DNA of 64,000 nucleotides from assembly GCF_004786035.1 (NCBI RefSeq), contig NZ_CP035088.1, forward strand, positions 3,012,001-3,076,000, read 5' to 3'. This document shows positions 8,361 to 17,533 of the stretch, piece by piece. The notes below the pieces were generated by a model, which made no database searches, was not told the origin of the DNA, and was given only the letters and a program-made list of their open reading frames with translations. Source of the stretch: Pseudomonas viciae. GTDB lineage: Bacteria; Pseudomonadota; Gammaproteobacteria; Pseudomonadales; Pseudomonadaceae. Every line of letters begins with the position of its first letter. The first letter of the stretch is position 1. The translations under genes and the position numbers were made by a program.

Positions 8361-8447
8361 GCACGCCCCTTGCTGGTGCAGTGTAGTCGTGACTCGGCCA
8401 GGCGAGCCGCCTTTCGTACCCGTGCGTCGAATATCACGTCAGCGTCC

Positions 8448-10442
8448 TCAATAGGAGTAGGTCAGGCGGGCAAACACGCCTTTGGCGCGGTCCTCGCCAA
8501 ACACCCTGGCCCGGTACTGCAGGGAAAAGTCCACGTAGGAGCGCGGCGCATTGTAGGCGTCTTCGCGGAACCAATAGCGCACGTTGTTCCCGACCCCGAT
8601 CCCCCCGGCGTCGCCGGAGGAGAAGTCGCCGTTGGAGCCGCTCTTCATCTTCGAATCGTAGTCGATCGCTGCCACGACATGGGGGAAGGTCACCCAGCGT
8701 GATCCAGTACCGCCGATGGCATAGCTGCGACCCACTTGCCATTCGCTGTTGAAGTAGTTGCGCGAGTCATTGATGTAATGACCGACTTCGGCATACAACT
8801 GCGAAGTCCACCAGCTCGGCACATCAACCCGCAGGTCGGTGCCGATACTCGAGCCGTAGCCCAGGCGCACCAGCCAGTCGCCGTCGACATTGGAAGACCC
8901 GAGAGGGAAGGTCCGTTCAAGGGCGGCCATGATGTTGACGGAGCTGAAGGGTTTGACCCGCACGCCGAGCGCCCCTTGCAAGGCATCCGCGCCGGTGTCC
9001 GAGTCGCTGTTCTTGCTCCACAAGGTGTCGGTGATGCGCCCGTAGAGTTCGACAAAACGGGCGTTGCGATAACCCAACGGGCGCCAGGACAGTTCGGTGC
9101 TGTTTTGCAGCAGGTCGTTGCTTTCGCTGCCACTGCTGCTATTGGTGCTCGGCGCGCCGCTCAGACCACTGGAGCCGCGATAGCTGGTGGTGCTGGTCAG
9201 GCCCATGGCGCGCGAAACGTCACCCACGGTACGACGGGTATCGAACAGTTGTTGCGCGGACATCGGCGTTTCTGCGGTTTTTTGCCCATCGATGACGCGC
9301 TTGAAATACGCCACCGCTTCGTCGTCTTCGTGGACACGCATGGCATTGTAGGCAGCGTCCTGGGCCGCCGCCGACGGCAGTGGGGTGGCAGCATCGGCCT
9401 TGCGGAACGCGGCATGGGCTGCCCCATCGTCGCCGGCCCGAACCCGATCATAAGCGAGCTGTAGATCACTCACCGGTGCCAACGCGCCGGTGTTACCCGA
9501 GAGGGCGCAGGTCAGGCCGTAGGTGCTTTCCTGACACTCCAGGGCGGGTGGCGAAGATTGGGCCAGCGCAGAGCGCAGGTCGCGAACTTCCCTTGCCGAC
9601 AGGCCAGCAAGGGACTGGGCTCGGTTCAGGTCGTCCTGGGCTGCCTGCGTTTTGCCCTGGCGATTACGGGCATAGCTGCGCAATACCCAAGGGGCGGCGT
9701 GACGGTCGTCCACGGCCAACGCGTCTGACGCGGCCTGTTCGGCAGCGGGGTAATCCTTGGCCGAGAGCAGGGCGCTGATAAGTAGTTGCTGGTTGGCGGA
9801 AACTTCCGGAGCCCAGGCTACGGCTTTGCGCGCCCGGTCCACGGCCAGGGCCGCATTGCCTTGTTCCAGGGCGCGGTAGCCTTGGGTCGCCAGCGGTACG
9901 GCCAGTTGGCGACGGATCGTATTGCGCCGCATCAGCAAGGTCGCGTCGTTGGCGAAGGTGCCCAGGGCATCGCTGACGGCCTGATCGGCGTCTTCCAGAT
10001 GTTGCTGACGCTCCAGGGAGTCGACCAGCAACAACCGATAATCGCGACGACGGGGCGCTTGGGCGATGGCCTTGCGGGCCGATTGCGCGGCCAGGCCGAA
10101 TTGCTCGCGATCATAGGCCTTGAAGCCCTGGGACGCCGCCGCGAAACCCGGTGAAGCGGCGGCGCGGGAAGAGGCTGCGCGCCGGGGTTGGTCGCGCAGT
10201 TTCTTGTCCCGTTCGGCCAACTCAATCAACGTGTTCAGGCGTGGCACGTCGGCGCGCTGGCGCAGGGCTTCGCGCGCCTTGGCGATGGCCAGGTCGTAGT
10301 CCTTGCGCTCGTAGGCGCTGTAGGCCTCGTTGGCGGCGCTGTAGGCCGGACCGGTCAGCGGCAGTGGCAACGTCTCGGCGGGCGCAAGCGCCGGGATCAG
10401 GCTCAGCCCCGTGGCCAAGAGGGTCAAAAAGGGGCGGTTCAT
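8448..10442 (-). CDS. NfrA-like outer-membrane exopolysaccharide export protein (TPR plus beta-barrel-like domain)
   Basis: A 664-residue protein with a signal peptide ending near LIPALAPAETLPLPL. Helical TPR-like repeats rich in ALA and ARKA occupy about residues 30-410. The C-terminal region of about 230 residues alternates in beta-barrel fashion and ends in an aromatic residue (ARLTYSY), as outer-membrane proteins do. The C-terminal part matches the bacteriophage N4 adsorption protein A domain. In E. coli, NfrA is the outer-membrane partner of NfrB; at roughly 990 residues it is longer than this one. Start and nfrB-like stop overlap by ATGA, with GGAG nine bases upstream. Confidence 0.8.
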   Translation of the reverse strand: MNRPFLTLLATGLSLIPALAPAETLPLPLTGPAYSAANEAYSAYERKDYDLAIAKAREALRQRADVPRLNTLIELAERDKKLRDQPRRAASSRAAASPGFAAASQGFKAYDREQFGLAAQSARKAIAQAPRRRDYRLLLVDSLERQQHLEDADQAVSDALGTFANDATLLMRRNTIRRQLAVPLATQGYRALEQGNAALAVDRARKAVAWAPEVSANQQLLISALLSAKDYPAAEQAASDALAVDDRHAAPWVLRSYARNRQGKTQAAQDDLNRAQSLAGLSAREVRDLRSALAQSSPPALECQESTYGLTCALSGNTGALAPVSDLQLAYDRVRAGDDGAAHAAFRKADAATPLPSAAAQDAAYNAMRVHEDDEAVAYFKRVIDGQKTAETPMSAQQLFDTRRTVGDVSRAMGLTSTTSYRGSSGLSGAPSTNSSSGSESNDLLQNSTELSWRPLGYRNARFVELYGRITDTLWSKNSDSDTGADALQGALGVRVKPFSSVNIMAALERTFPLGSSNVDGDWLVRLGYGSSIGTDLRVDVPSWWTSQLYAEVGHYINDSRNYFNSEWQVGRSYAIGGTGSRWVTFPHVVAAIDYDSKMKSGSNGDFSSGDAGGIGVGNNVRYWFREDAYNAPRSYVDFSLQYRARVFGEDRAKGVFARLTYSY

Positions 10443-12553
10443 GCCGGAAGCTCCGTCGGGTAGAGGCTGTGCTGGCGTGCCACCACCTGTTCGATAGTCG
10501 CCCGGGGCAGCACGCCGCTGTCGACCAGGTAATCGCCGATCCGACCGTGGTGCTGCGGCCGATACTGCAACATGGCGCGGCTGAACTGATCACGATCGAG
10601 CAAGCCCATTTCGATCAACAAATCACCCAGCAGCGGCGCACTGGCATTCGGTACGGCATGGCCGTTGCGTTCCGGCAATCGGCGCAACAGCGCGAGAATT
10701 TCACTTTCCCTGGCTATCAATTGCACCGGTTCGCTGCCCAATTCGGCGCTGACCTGCTGCAGGCCTTCGTCGGAAAGCGGGTTGGCGACGGCGATCTGTT
10801 CACGACCTTCGCCATTGGGTCCCAAGGGAATGGCCCGCCAGCGCAACGCAAACTCGCTGGTCAGTGATGAGGTTGAGGTAGCGGCTTTTTCGGCCACGTC
10901 GAAGACCCGGGGCAGGTCATTCTGGAATGCGATGGCTTCGGCCAGGGTTTCATCGTCCAGCCAGCCGTTATTCAGCAAAATCCGTCCCAGTGGCACGTTG
11001 CGCGACTGTTGTTCATCCAGGGCGCTCTGCAGGTGGGTGTCGGTAATGGCCTGCCACGACAGCAGCACACTGCCCAATCGGCGCGGTGCGATGGCGACCA
11101 GGTCGGTGGAAGGGAAGTCATGCATGGTCTTGTCCCAGACCAGCTTGCGATTCATCACCTTGCCCACCAAAAACATGCGCCAGGCCCGGGAGGCCGCCAT
11201 GAAGTTGACGAAATTGCCCACCAGCATGCGCGGGATCGACAGCAAGCCGTGCTGCCAGCCGTACAACACGGTGGTGAAGTAGTAGCGGTGCAGGATTCTC
11301 CAGGCCAGCGCAATGCCGTTGGCCACCAGCAGGTATTTGATCACGCTGTTGGTTTCAAAAGGCGTTGGGAAACTGATGTCCCACCAGCCACTGTTGCGCA
11401 GGATAATCAGGCCCAGCAGTTGCACCAGGATCACGTAGGCGATGATGCTGATGAACGCTGTCACTACGCCCTTGCGGTCGCGAAACAGCAGGTATCGGTT
11501 GGCTAGCGAGCCATTCCAGCCCATCTGTTCCCAGCCTTGCAGGCCGATGCCGAGGGTCCAGCGGGCTTTTTGTCGAAACGCGGTGCGGAAGGTGTCGGGG
11601 AAAAATTCACGCACGCACAGAGGCATCGTCAGGGTCGATTCGTAGGGCTTGCGGAACCAGGATTTGCGCAGCACCCGGAACTGCACCGGAAAACGCACGA
11701 ATATCGCGTTCATGCCAACCTTGGACAGCCGCGCGCCGACGTCGTAGTCCTCGGTGAGGCTGTCGGTGTTGAACGGCTGATTTTTGGTTTCACCGGCCAA
11801 TACCTGCAGGGCACGATGGGAGAAACAGGTACCGACGCCGGCCGAGGGCACGGTGTCGGTCATGCTTTCACGCACCACCAGATCCTTGCCATGCCATTCG
11901 GCGAACTCGTCCATGTAGACACCCGCCACCCATTCGTACCAATTGCGCTCCAGCGATACCACTGGCAGTTGGATCATGTCCTTGCGCGGCAACAGGTAGT
12001 TGAATAGACGCAGTTCAAGCGGATGCAGCACGTCCTCGCTGTCGTGCAGGACGACGCCGGCGAAGGTCATGCCATGGGTTTTCTCGTGCAGGAAAATCGC
12101 CTGGATCACCCAGTTCAAGCAGTCGGCCTTGCAGGTCGGCCCGGCATGGGGCACTTCCACGCGGTGCAACTGTTTGTAGCGTCGCCGCATCCGCTCGACT
12201 TCGTCGATGGTGCGCTGGTCGTTGATGTAGGTGCCGACGAAGACCACGTAGTTCTGGTAGTCCAGCGTCGAGACCATGTTTTCGATCATCGGCGCGATGA
12301 CGTCGTATTCCAGCCAGGCCGGCACCATGATCGCCAGGGGCTGTTCGTCCCGGGCCAACAGTTGCTCGACGGTCAGCGGCCGGTATTTACGGCCTACGGT
12401 AAACTTGCGGTACAGGCGGCGAGACCAGTACCACAGGTCAATGATCAGATCGTCCAGGCTGGAGATCAGGATCAGTACCGCGACCACGATGGTCGCGGCT
12501 TCCAGGTAGTTGTAGTAGTGGGCCAGCCAATAGGGCCAATAAAGCGACGTCAT
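10439..12553 (-). CDS. NfrB-like membrane glycosyltransferase (GT2) with C-terminal MshEN c-di-GMP-binding motifs
   Basis: A 704-residue processive-type family 2 glycosyltransferase. An N-terminal membrane segment (about 15-45) precedes the GT2 core with the DxD-equivalent in HDSED (170-174), TED (267-269) and QKARW (328-332, the Q-x-x-R-W acceptor motif). Hydrophobic helices follow at about 363-425. The C-terminus holds an MshEN pair: RLGSVL... (492-515) and PLGRIL... (521-544), separated by exactly five residues. A second, more degenerate pair lies at 641-664 and 671-694. MshEN domains bind c-di-GMP, and E. coli NfrB is c-di-GMP-activated. Likely product: an N-acetylmannosamine-containing polymer. 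Confidence 0.85.
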   Translation of the reverse strand: MTSLYWPYWLAHYYNYLEAATIVVAVLILISSLDDLIIDLWYWSRRLYRKFTVGRKYRPLTVEQLLARDEQPLAIMVPAWLEYDVIAPMIENMVSTLDYQNYVVFVGTYINDQRTIDEVERMRRRYKQLHRVEVPHAGPTCKADCLNWVIQAIFLHEKTHGMTFAGVVLHDSEDVLHPLELRLFNYLLPRKDMIQLPVVSLERNWYEWVAGVYMDEFAEWHGKDLVVRESMTDTVPSAGVGTCFSHRALQVLAGETKNQPFNTDSLTEDYDVGARLSKVGMNAIFVRFPVQFRVLRKSWFRKPYESTLTMPLCVREFFPDTFRTAFRQKARWTLGIGLQGWEQMGWNGSLANRYLLFRDRKGVVTAFISIIAYVILVQLLGLIILRNSGWWDISFPTPFETNSVIKYLLVANGIALAWRILHRYYFTTVLYGWQHGLLSIPRMLVGNFVNFMAASRAWRMFLVGKVMNRKLVWDKTMHDFPSTDLVAIAPRRLGSVLLSWQAITDTHLQSALDEQQSRNVPLGRILLNNGWLDDETLAEAIAFQNDLPRVFDVAEKAATSTSSLTSEFALRWRAIPLGPNGEGREQIAVANPLSDEGLQQVSAELGSEPVQLIARESEILALLRRLPERNGHAVPNASAPLLGDLLIEMGLLDRDQFSRAMLQYRPQHHGRIGDYLVDSGVLPRATIEQVVARQHSLYPTELPA

Positions 12554-12565
12554 CGAAGGTTACCG

Positions 12566-14779
12566 TTACTGGCGATTGCGACGGGCGCTACGGCCAGCCA
12601 GCAACAAGAGGAGAAACAGGATAATGGCGCCTGGAATCAGCCAAAGCAGCGAAGGTTTGCGCCAGGCATCCAGGCCTTTGGGTTCTTCCCGGCCGATCAA
12701 CTGGCTGCCGCTCGGATCCTGGGTATCGAGGATCGCCACGGCACCGCTGTCACCCAGGATCGCCACGTCGCCACGGGTCAGCACGATCGGTTTGGCCAGG
12801 CTTGGCGGCTGGCTGCCCAAGGTTCGATAGACCAGGCCGTACTGGCCCGAGCTCTGCACCACTTGCAGTGACGCCAATTGGTCGAGGCGCTGCACATCCA
12901 GCATCACCTGGTCCTTATGGTTGATGCGCAGGTGACCCTGCTCATCGACCTGCACCGATTCCTTGGTGTCCTTGAGTGGCAGTTCGAAGGCCAGGAAGGC
13001 TTTATCCGGACTGACGACGGCTTTTGGATCGGTGCTGACCTTCAACTGCGCGCGCAGCGGCGATACACCGGATGCATCGGCCACCGAGATCACTTGGGCC
13101 AGGCTGCTGGCCGGATGGTCGAGGTACGCTTGGGGAACGAGCAGTTGGGTGTCTACAGCGAAGCGTGCGGCGATACCGGAAAAATCGTCATCCAACGAGG
13201 TTTTTTCCAGCACGATATGGCTGGTTGGCAGGACCGACACCGGGAAAGCCTGCGGGGTTTCCAGGCAGCGGTCGCTGACCGGCTGACGTTGGAAGGAGAC
13301 GCGCAAGACGTTTTTCGAACTCAGGGCGTAGCGTGGGACATGCCCCTGGATGCGTTGCGGTTCACCGTTGGTGGTCAACTGCTGGGCACCGATCAGAAAG
13401 TCATTGAAGTACAGCGAGGCCACGGGCGGGGTGTGCGAAGCACCCGGCGCTGCGGAAATGTCCACCACCGCGGTCACGGGCAGGCGGCCGTCATACGCCA
13501 CGCTGCCCAGGGGGAACGAGGTGCTCCAGTCGAAGCGCGAGGCCACGTCGAATGTGCCCGGGGCGCCGCCCAGCCGCGACAAGGCCACGCGGCCATCGTC
13601 GCTCAATGGCGTTTGGGCTTCGGTCACCGTCAACTGACGGCTGCGGGCCAGTTTGTTCCACGCCGAACCGAGCAAGGACAAGGCTTTGCCGGTCGCATCC
13701 GGGGCGATGATCAGTACCGGGCGAGCGCCCAGCAGTGCCAGGCGCACGTTGTCAGTGCCAGCGCTCGCCATGGCTGCGTTGACGTGCTGATCGCGCCATT
13801 GGGTCAATGCGCTGGCCGCTGTTGCGTCGACGCCCTGGACCTGATTCTGCAAGGCGTCCAGGACCTGGTTGATGGCCTTGAGCAGTTGTGGGTCATTGAT
13901 GGCCAGGTCGGCCTGTACATTCGGTGTCTGGCCGAGCATCAGCAGGGCGCCAATTTCGGCGGGGTTGGCCAGGGTGTGCTGGCCTTTGCCGTTGAGGCTG
14001 GCGAAGGCTGGAATGCTCAGCAGCTCGGCCGGGATCCGCAGACCGCTCAGGTCCACTTTGTCCTGCACGGCAGGGAAGGGCAGGATGCGGCTATGTTTGC
14101 CAATGCGCTCCAGGGCCACGCCCAATCGCCAGGCTGCATCATAGCTGCCGGCGGACAGCGAGCCCGGTGCGACCAGGATGCCGGGGTTGGTGGGCAGTGT
14201 CGTCCAGGCCGCGCCGACATCCTGCAGTTGGCTGGCGTCGTAGCTGTAGTTCAGGCGCGTGTCGGGTTGAATGCGCAACACGTTGCCGATGACTCGATCG
14301 TCTTCGCACAATGGTCGGGAGACGATCGAAGACCAGGCAATGCCCAGGCGCACCAGGCCGTTGTCACGCGGGGTCTTGTCTACGCCCAGCTTGACGCTGG
14401 CATCGCCCTGCGCCTCGCTGAGCCCTTCGGCACGCACCGGATAGCCGTCGAGCGACAGCAGCATGGTGTTGCGGCCGCCTTCACCATTGAGGTAACTGGC
14501 CTCCAGCTGCAGCGTCGCATCGTTGAGGGTTACGCCGGCAGGGACGGGCAAATACAGCTCGCGTCGAGCATCGCTGGCGCCCAGCAGGATCGGAGCCGTG
14601 ATACCCAGATCCCGCAAGCGAATTTCGCGCTCCTGGCGGGTATCGGCGTTGAGTCGATGGATTGCCTGGGTGAGCGGGCTGTCCGCAGCCAGGGCAAAGG
14701 TTGGCATGAGCGCGAGCAGGCTCAGGCCACAGGCAAGGGCGCTGAGCGCGCCCGTAGAGATGGCAACGGAAGGCTTCAT
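12566..14779 (-). CDS. BcsB-like periplasmic subunit of a polysaccharide synthase
   Basis: A 737-residue protein with an N-terminal signal sequence, a long periplasmic region and one C-terminal transmembrane anchor (LLWLIPGAIILFLLLLLAGR) followed by a basic tail. This is the architecture of cellulose synthase regulatory subunit BcsB. The carbohydrate-binding-like segment RELYLPVPAGVTLNDATLQLE and two halves of similar jelly-roll style support the family. BcsB guides nascent glucan across the periplasm next to BcsA; here the only synthase is the NfrB-like gene 12 bases downstream. E. coli nfr loci are not known to carry a BcsB, which makes the combination unusual. Confidence 0.8.
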   Translation of the reverse strand: MKPSVAISTGALSALACGLSLLALMPTFALAADSPLTQAIHRLNADTRQEREIRLRDLGITAPILLGASDARRELYLPVPAGVTLNDATLQLEASYLNGEGGRNTMLLSLDGYPVRAEGLSEAQGDASVKLGVDKTPRDNGLVRLGIAWSSIVSRPLCEDDRVIGNVLRIQPDTRLNYSYDASQLQDVGAAWTTLPTNPGILVAPGSLSAGSYDAAWRLGVALERIGKHSRILPFPAVQDKVDLSGLRIPAELLSIPAFASLNGKGQHTLANPAEIGALLMLGQTPNVQADLAINDPQLLKAINQVLDALQNQVQGVDATAASALTQWRDQHVNAAMASAGTDNVRLALLGARPVLIIAPDATGKALSLLGSAWNKLARSRQLTVTEAQTPLSDDGRVALSRLGGAPGTFDVASRFDWSTSFPLGSVAYDGRLPVTAVVDISAAPGASHTPPVASLYFNDFLIGAQQLTTNGEPQRIQGHVPRYALSSKNVLRVSFQRQPVSDRCLETPQAFPVSVLPTSHIVLEKTSLDDDFSGIAARFAVDTQLLVPQAYLDHPASSLAQVISVADASGVSPLRAQLKVSTDPKAVVSPDKAFLAFELPLKDTKESVQVDEQGHLRINHKDQVMLDVQRLDQLASLQVVQSSGQYGLVYRTLGSQPPSLAKPIVLTRGDVAILGDSGAVAILDTQDPSGSQLIGREEPKGLDAWRKPSLLWLIPGAIILFLLLLLAGRSARRNRQ

Positions 14780-14815
14780 TCAGGCAAATCTCGATCTGAT
14801 AAGGGTGGGTAGCAG

Positions 14816-16084
14816 TTATGAGGTGAAATCGGCGAGTAACTCGTGTAGTGCGGGCATCGGGGCGTGTGTCAGCGCCTGGAACGAATGCACCTGGCCCACG
14901 ACAAAATCGCTGACCGGACGCCCCATCAGGGTGTCGACGATGCGTTGGCTGGCTTTGCCATCGCCATAGGGGTTGGTCGCCTGTGATGCGCGCCGCCACA
15001 AGGCCTGGTCGTCGAACAGCGCGTCCACCCCGGCAACGATCGAGGCCGGGGAGGTGCCCACCAGGCGCACGGTGCCCGCCGCCACGGCTTCGGGGCGTTC
15101 GGTGACGTCGCGCATCACCAGCACCGGTTTACCCAGGGATGGCGCTTCTTCCTGCACACCGCCGGAGTCAGTGAGGATGACGTGGGCGTGTTGCATCAGG
15201 CGCACGAACGCCAGGTAATCCAGGGGCTTGATCAAGTGCACGTTGGGCAGGTCACCCAACTGCTCGGTCACTGGCCCAAGCACGTTGGGATTGAGGTGCA
15301 CCGGGTAGACGATCTGGATATCCGGACGTTGAGCCAGGTGGCGCAGGGCCTTGCAGATGTCGAGGAAACCCTCGCCGAAGTTTTCCCGGCGGTGGCCGGT
15401 CACCAGCAGCAGTTTGCGTCCGGCTTGCAGGAACGGGAACTGTTGGTCCAGTTTGTCACGCAACCAGGTATCCGCATTGATGCGTTGAGCGGTCATCTGC
15501 AACGCGTCGATGACCGTGTTGCCCGTCACCAGGCAACGGCCCTGCAAACGTTCACTCAGCAGGTTTTCGCGAGATTGGTCGGTCGGGGCGAACAGCAGGT
15601 CGGCACTGAGATCGATGCAGCGACGGTTCATTTCTTCCGGCCATGGGCTGTAGATATCACCGGTGCGCAGCCCGGCTTCCACATGACCCACGGGGATACG
15701 CCGATGGAAGGCTGCCATCGAGGCCACCATGGCTGAAGTGGTGTCGCCATGGACCAGTACCCGATCCGGCCGGGTCTGTTCCAGCACCGGGTCGATGGCA
15801 CCGTACAATGCGGCGGTCAGGGAGTTGAGGGTCTGGTGCGGCGTCATCACGTCAAGGGTGAAGTCGGCCTCGAGATCGAACAGATCCAGCACCTGCTTGA
15901 GCATGCTTTGATGCTGGCCGGTGACGCAGATCAGCGACTCAATGCCGGGTTCGGCTGCGAGGGCCTTGACCAACGGTGCCATCTTGATGGCTTCTGGACG
16001 GGTACCGAAGATCGAAAGGACCTTGATCCGTGAGTCTTGAATAGCGATAACGCCCTTCCTCGCGCAGTTTTCTGCGCAGCACAA
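14816..16084 (-). CDS. wecB: UDP-N-acetylglucosamine 2-epimerase (non-hydrolysing)
   Basis: A cytoplasmic epimerase producing UDP-ManNAc from UDP-GlcNAc. Signature segments are IFGTRPEAIKMAPL at the N-terminus, VHGDTTSAM, GHVEAGLRTGDIYSPWPEEMNR, TGHRRENFG and LTDSGGVQEEAPSLGKPVLVMRDVTERPE. It heads the NfrB/NfrA operon, so UDP-ManNAc is the likely sugar donor, as in the E. coli NGR pathway. The start is uncertain: the family methionine aligns with an isoleucine (IKVLSIFGTRPE) and the only conventional in-frame start is TTG at 16084. AGGAAGG at 16054-16060 lies just before ATC (16048) and ATT (16042) codons. Confidence 0.88.
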   Translation of the reverse strand: MCCAENCARKGVIAIQDSRIKVLSIFGTRPEAIKMAPLVKALAAEPGIESLICVTGQHQSMLKQVLDLFDLEADFTLDVMTPHQTLNSLTAALYGAIDPVLEQTRPDRVLVHGDTTSAMVASMAAFHRRIPVGHVEAGLRTGDIYSPWPEEMNRRCIDLSADLLFAPTDQSRENLLSERLQGRCLVTGNTVIDALQMTAQRINADTWLRDKLDQQFPFLQAGRKLLLVTGHRRENFGEGFLDICKALRHLAQRPDIQIVYPVHLNPNVLGPVTEQLGDLPNVHLIKPLDYLAFVRLMQHAHVILTDSGGVQEEAPSLGKPVLVMRDVTERPEAVAAGTVRLVGTSPASIVAGVDALFDDQALWRRASQATNPYGDGKASQRIVDTLMGRPVSDFVVGQVHSFQALTHAPMPALHELLADFTS

Positions 16085-16822
16085 CAGCCCGCCCAGGCGC
16101 GACCACGCGTTTGAGCAAACAAGCGATTTAAGTGAGTTGATTGTCCAACTGGTAGATGTCAGGCAGGGGCTTTACGTCCACGGGAAGTGGTGTAGTGGCA
16201 TCTCGCAGCTTGGCGCGGCAAATTAATAACATCAAAGTCCGTTATCGCAAAGTTTTATATGCATAAGTTTGATTAATGTTTTTTTAGAAGGCTCGATGGG
16301 GGTGGGTAAGGGGAGTGTGTTAGTGGATGTGAATGGTTTATTACTTATTGAAATATAAGGGTTTTTTATGTTTTCGATGTTTGATTTTGATGCTAGGAAT
16401 ACCCTGGAAAATCGAATTGATGTATTTTTGGCGCCGTATTATGTGCAGCGATTGACTTGGGTTGTCATTGGAATGGCGCCTGTATGTTGTCAGGAAGTGT
16501 GAGGCCTTATTGTAAGTAGTGGTTAGGTAAAGTTAGATATTGGAGGAAGTTCAATTTCATTTTGTAATTCCCGATGGGAAGAACTAGTGAGTGACTGAAG
16601 ATTCATGAGGCCAATCATTTATTTCCGATAAGGAAAGTCCCTCTAACAGACTTGGACATGTATCGGGGGGTAGACAGGTCATCCGCGCAGCTAACCGATA
16701 ATCGAACGTTTTGTGTCGAACACCTGACGGGGTTATTGACCAAATTAACTGGGTGGTACATTTTGTCTGCAGCACGCTTCTTCAGCATGACCAAGACCAT
16801 AATAAAAATAGAGGAATACCCT
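16085..16822. other. AT-rich intergenic region upstream of the EPS operon and TRAP operon
   Basis: About 740 bases without a convincing gene. From roughly 16200 to 16620 the composition is clearly more AT-rich than the surroundings, with T-tracts and short frames lacking good ribosome binding sites. Promoters for the minus-strand EPS operon and the plus-strand TRAP operon must lie here, but no sigma-70 or sigma-54 promoter could be assigned with confidence. It could be regulatory DNA or a remnant of transferred sequence. Confidence 0.55.
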
Positions 16823-16915
16823 ATGCGTACCCGTCTGCGAGCGCCCTTCGCCTTCCCCCCGCTTCGCTGCTTGAGCCCTGAAGCACCTTTCAACACCTCT
16901 GGTTCGATCGAATAG
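16823..16915 (+). CDS. Possible 30-residue leader peptide upstream of the TRAP operon
   Basis: ATG is preceded by GAGG with eight bases spacing and opens a frame starting MRTRLRAPFAF and ending SGSIE before TAG. It stops 69 bases before the TRAP small subunit, and a GCCGGG/CCCGGC inverted repeat lies between them. No family is recognised. It may be a translated leader or a chance frame; codon content is not decisive at this length. Confidence 0.25.
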   Translation: MRTRLRAPFAFPPLRCLSPEAPFNTSGSIE

Positions 16916-16984
16916 CGATCCCTGCGTTGCCGTTCTATCGCGCCGGGTGAACCCCGGCACTCGACAATCCGAGAGGTCTTCAAG

Positions 16985-17533
16985 ATGGCAAAAGTCGTCG
17001 ATCTGTATTTCAAGCTGCTAAAGCTGCTGATTGTGTTGTGCATGCTCGCAATGATCGTGCTGGTGTTCGGCAACGTGGTGCTGCGCTACGCCTTCAACTC
17101 CGGTATCAGCGTGTCGGAAGAGCTGTCGCGTTGGTTCTTCGTCTGGATGATTTTTCTCGGTGCTTTGGTGGCGCTCAAGGACCGTGCTCATCTGGGGATG
17201 GACAGCCTGGTCAAGCGTTTACCGCCGGCCGGCAAGCGTCTCTGCCTGGTCATCGGGCATCTACTGATGCTGTACATCTGCTGGCTGATTTTCAGTGGCA
17301 GTTGGCAGCAGGCGGTCATCAACCTGGACGTTGTCGCACCCGCCTCAGGCCTGTCGATGGCACTGTTCTACGCCGCCGGCCTGGTGTTCGGTGCCAGCGC
17401 CGCGGCCATCCTGGTTTATGAACTCTACCTGGCGTTGTTCGGCAAGCTGGGGGATGACGAACTGGTCATGGTCAAGGACAACGACGCCGCCGAGGCGATC
17501 GCCCATAACCCCATCAAGAGTACACGCCCATGA
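16985..17533 (+). CDS. TRAP transporter small membrane subunit, DctQ family
   Basis: A 182-residue inner-membrane protein with four hydrophobic helices (about residues 10-33, 47-70, 88-108 and 125-150). The segment EELSRWFFVWMIFLGALVALKDRAHLGMD is diagnostic of DctQ subunits. GAGAGG precedes the ATG. Together with DctM it forms the membrane part of a sodium-coupled tripartite carboxylate transporter. It overlaps dctM by ATGA. Confidence 0.93.
   Translation: MAKVVDLYFKLLKLLIVLCMLAMIVLVFGNVVLRYAFNSGISVSEELSRWFFVWMIFLGALVALKDRAHLGMDSLVKRLPPAGKRLCLVIGHLLMLYICWLIFSGSWQQAVINLDVVAPASGLSMALFYAAGLVFGASAAAILVYELYLALFGKLGDDELVMVKDNDAAEAIAHNPIKSTRP

Noticed and set aside
8448..12553. Phage genes suggested by the names N4 adsorption protein A and B
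   Set aside because: These are host envelope proteins named after phage N4 sensitivity; no phage structural, integrase or lysis genes are present.
12878..14812. Plus-strand open frame of 644 codons opposite the BcsB-like gene
   Set aside because: No start signal or domain; composition typical of an antisense reading. The opposite strand has a signal peptide and C-terminal anchor.
16753..16772. Sigma-54-like TGGTAC...TGCA upstream of the TRAP operon
   Set aside because: The GG-GC spacing is 12 rather than 10 bases, so RpoN recognition is not supported.
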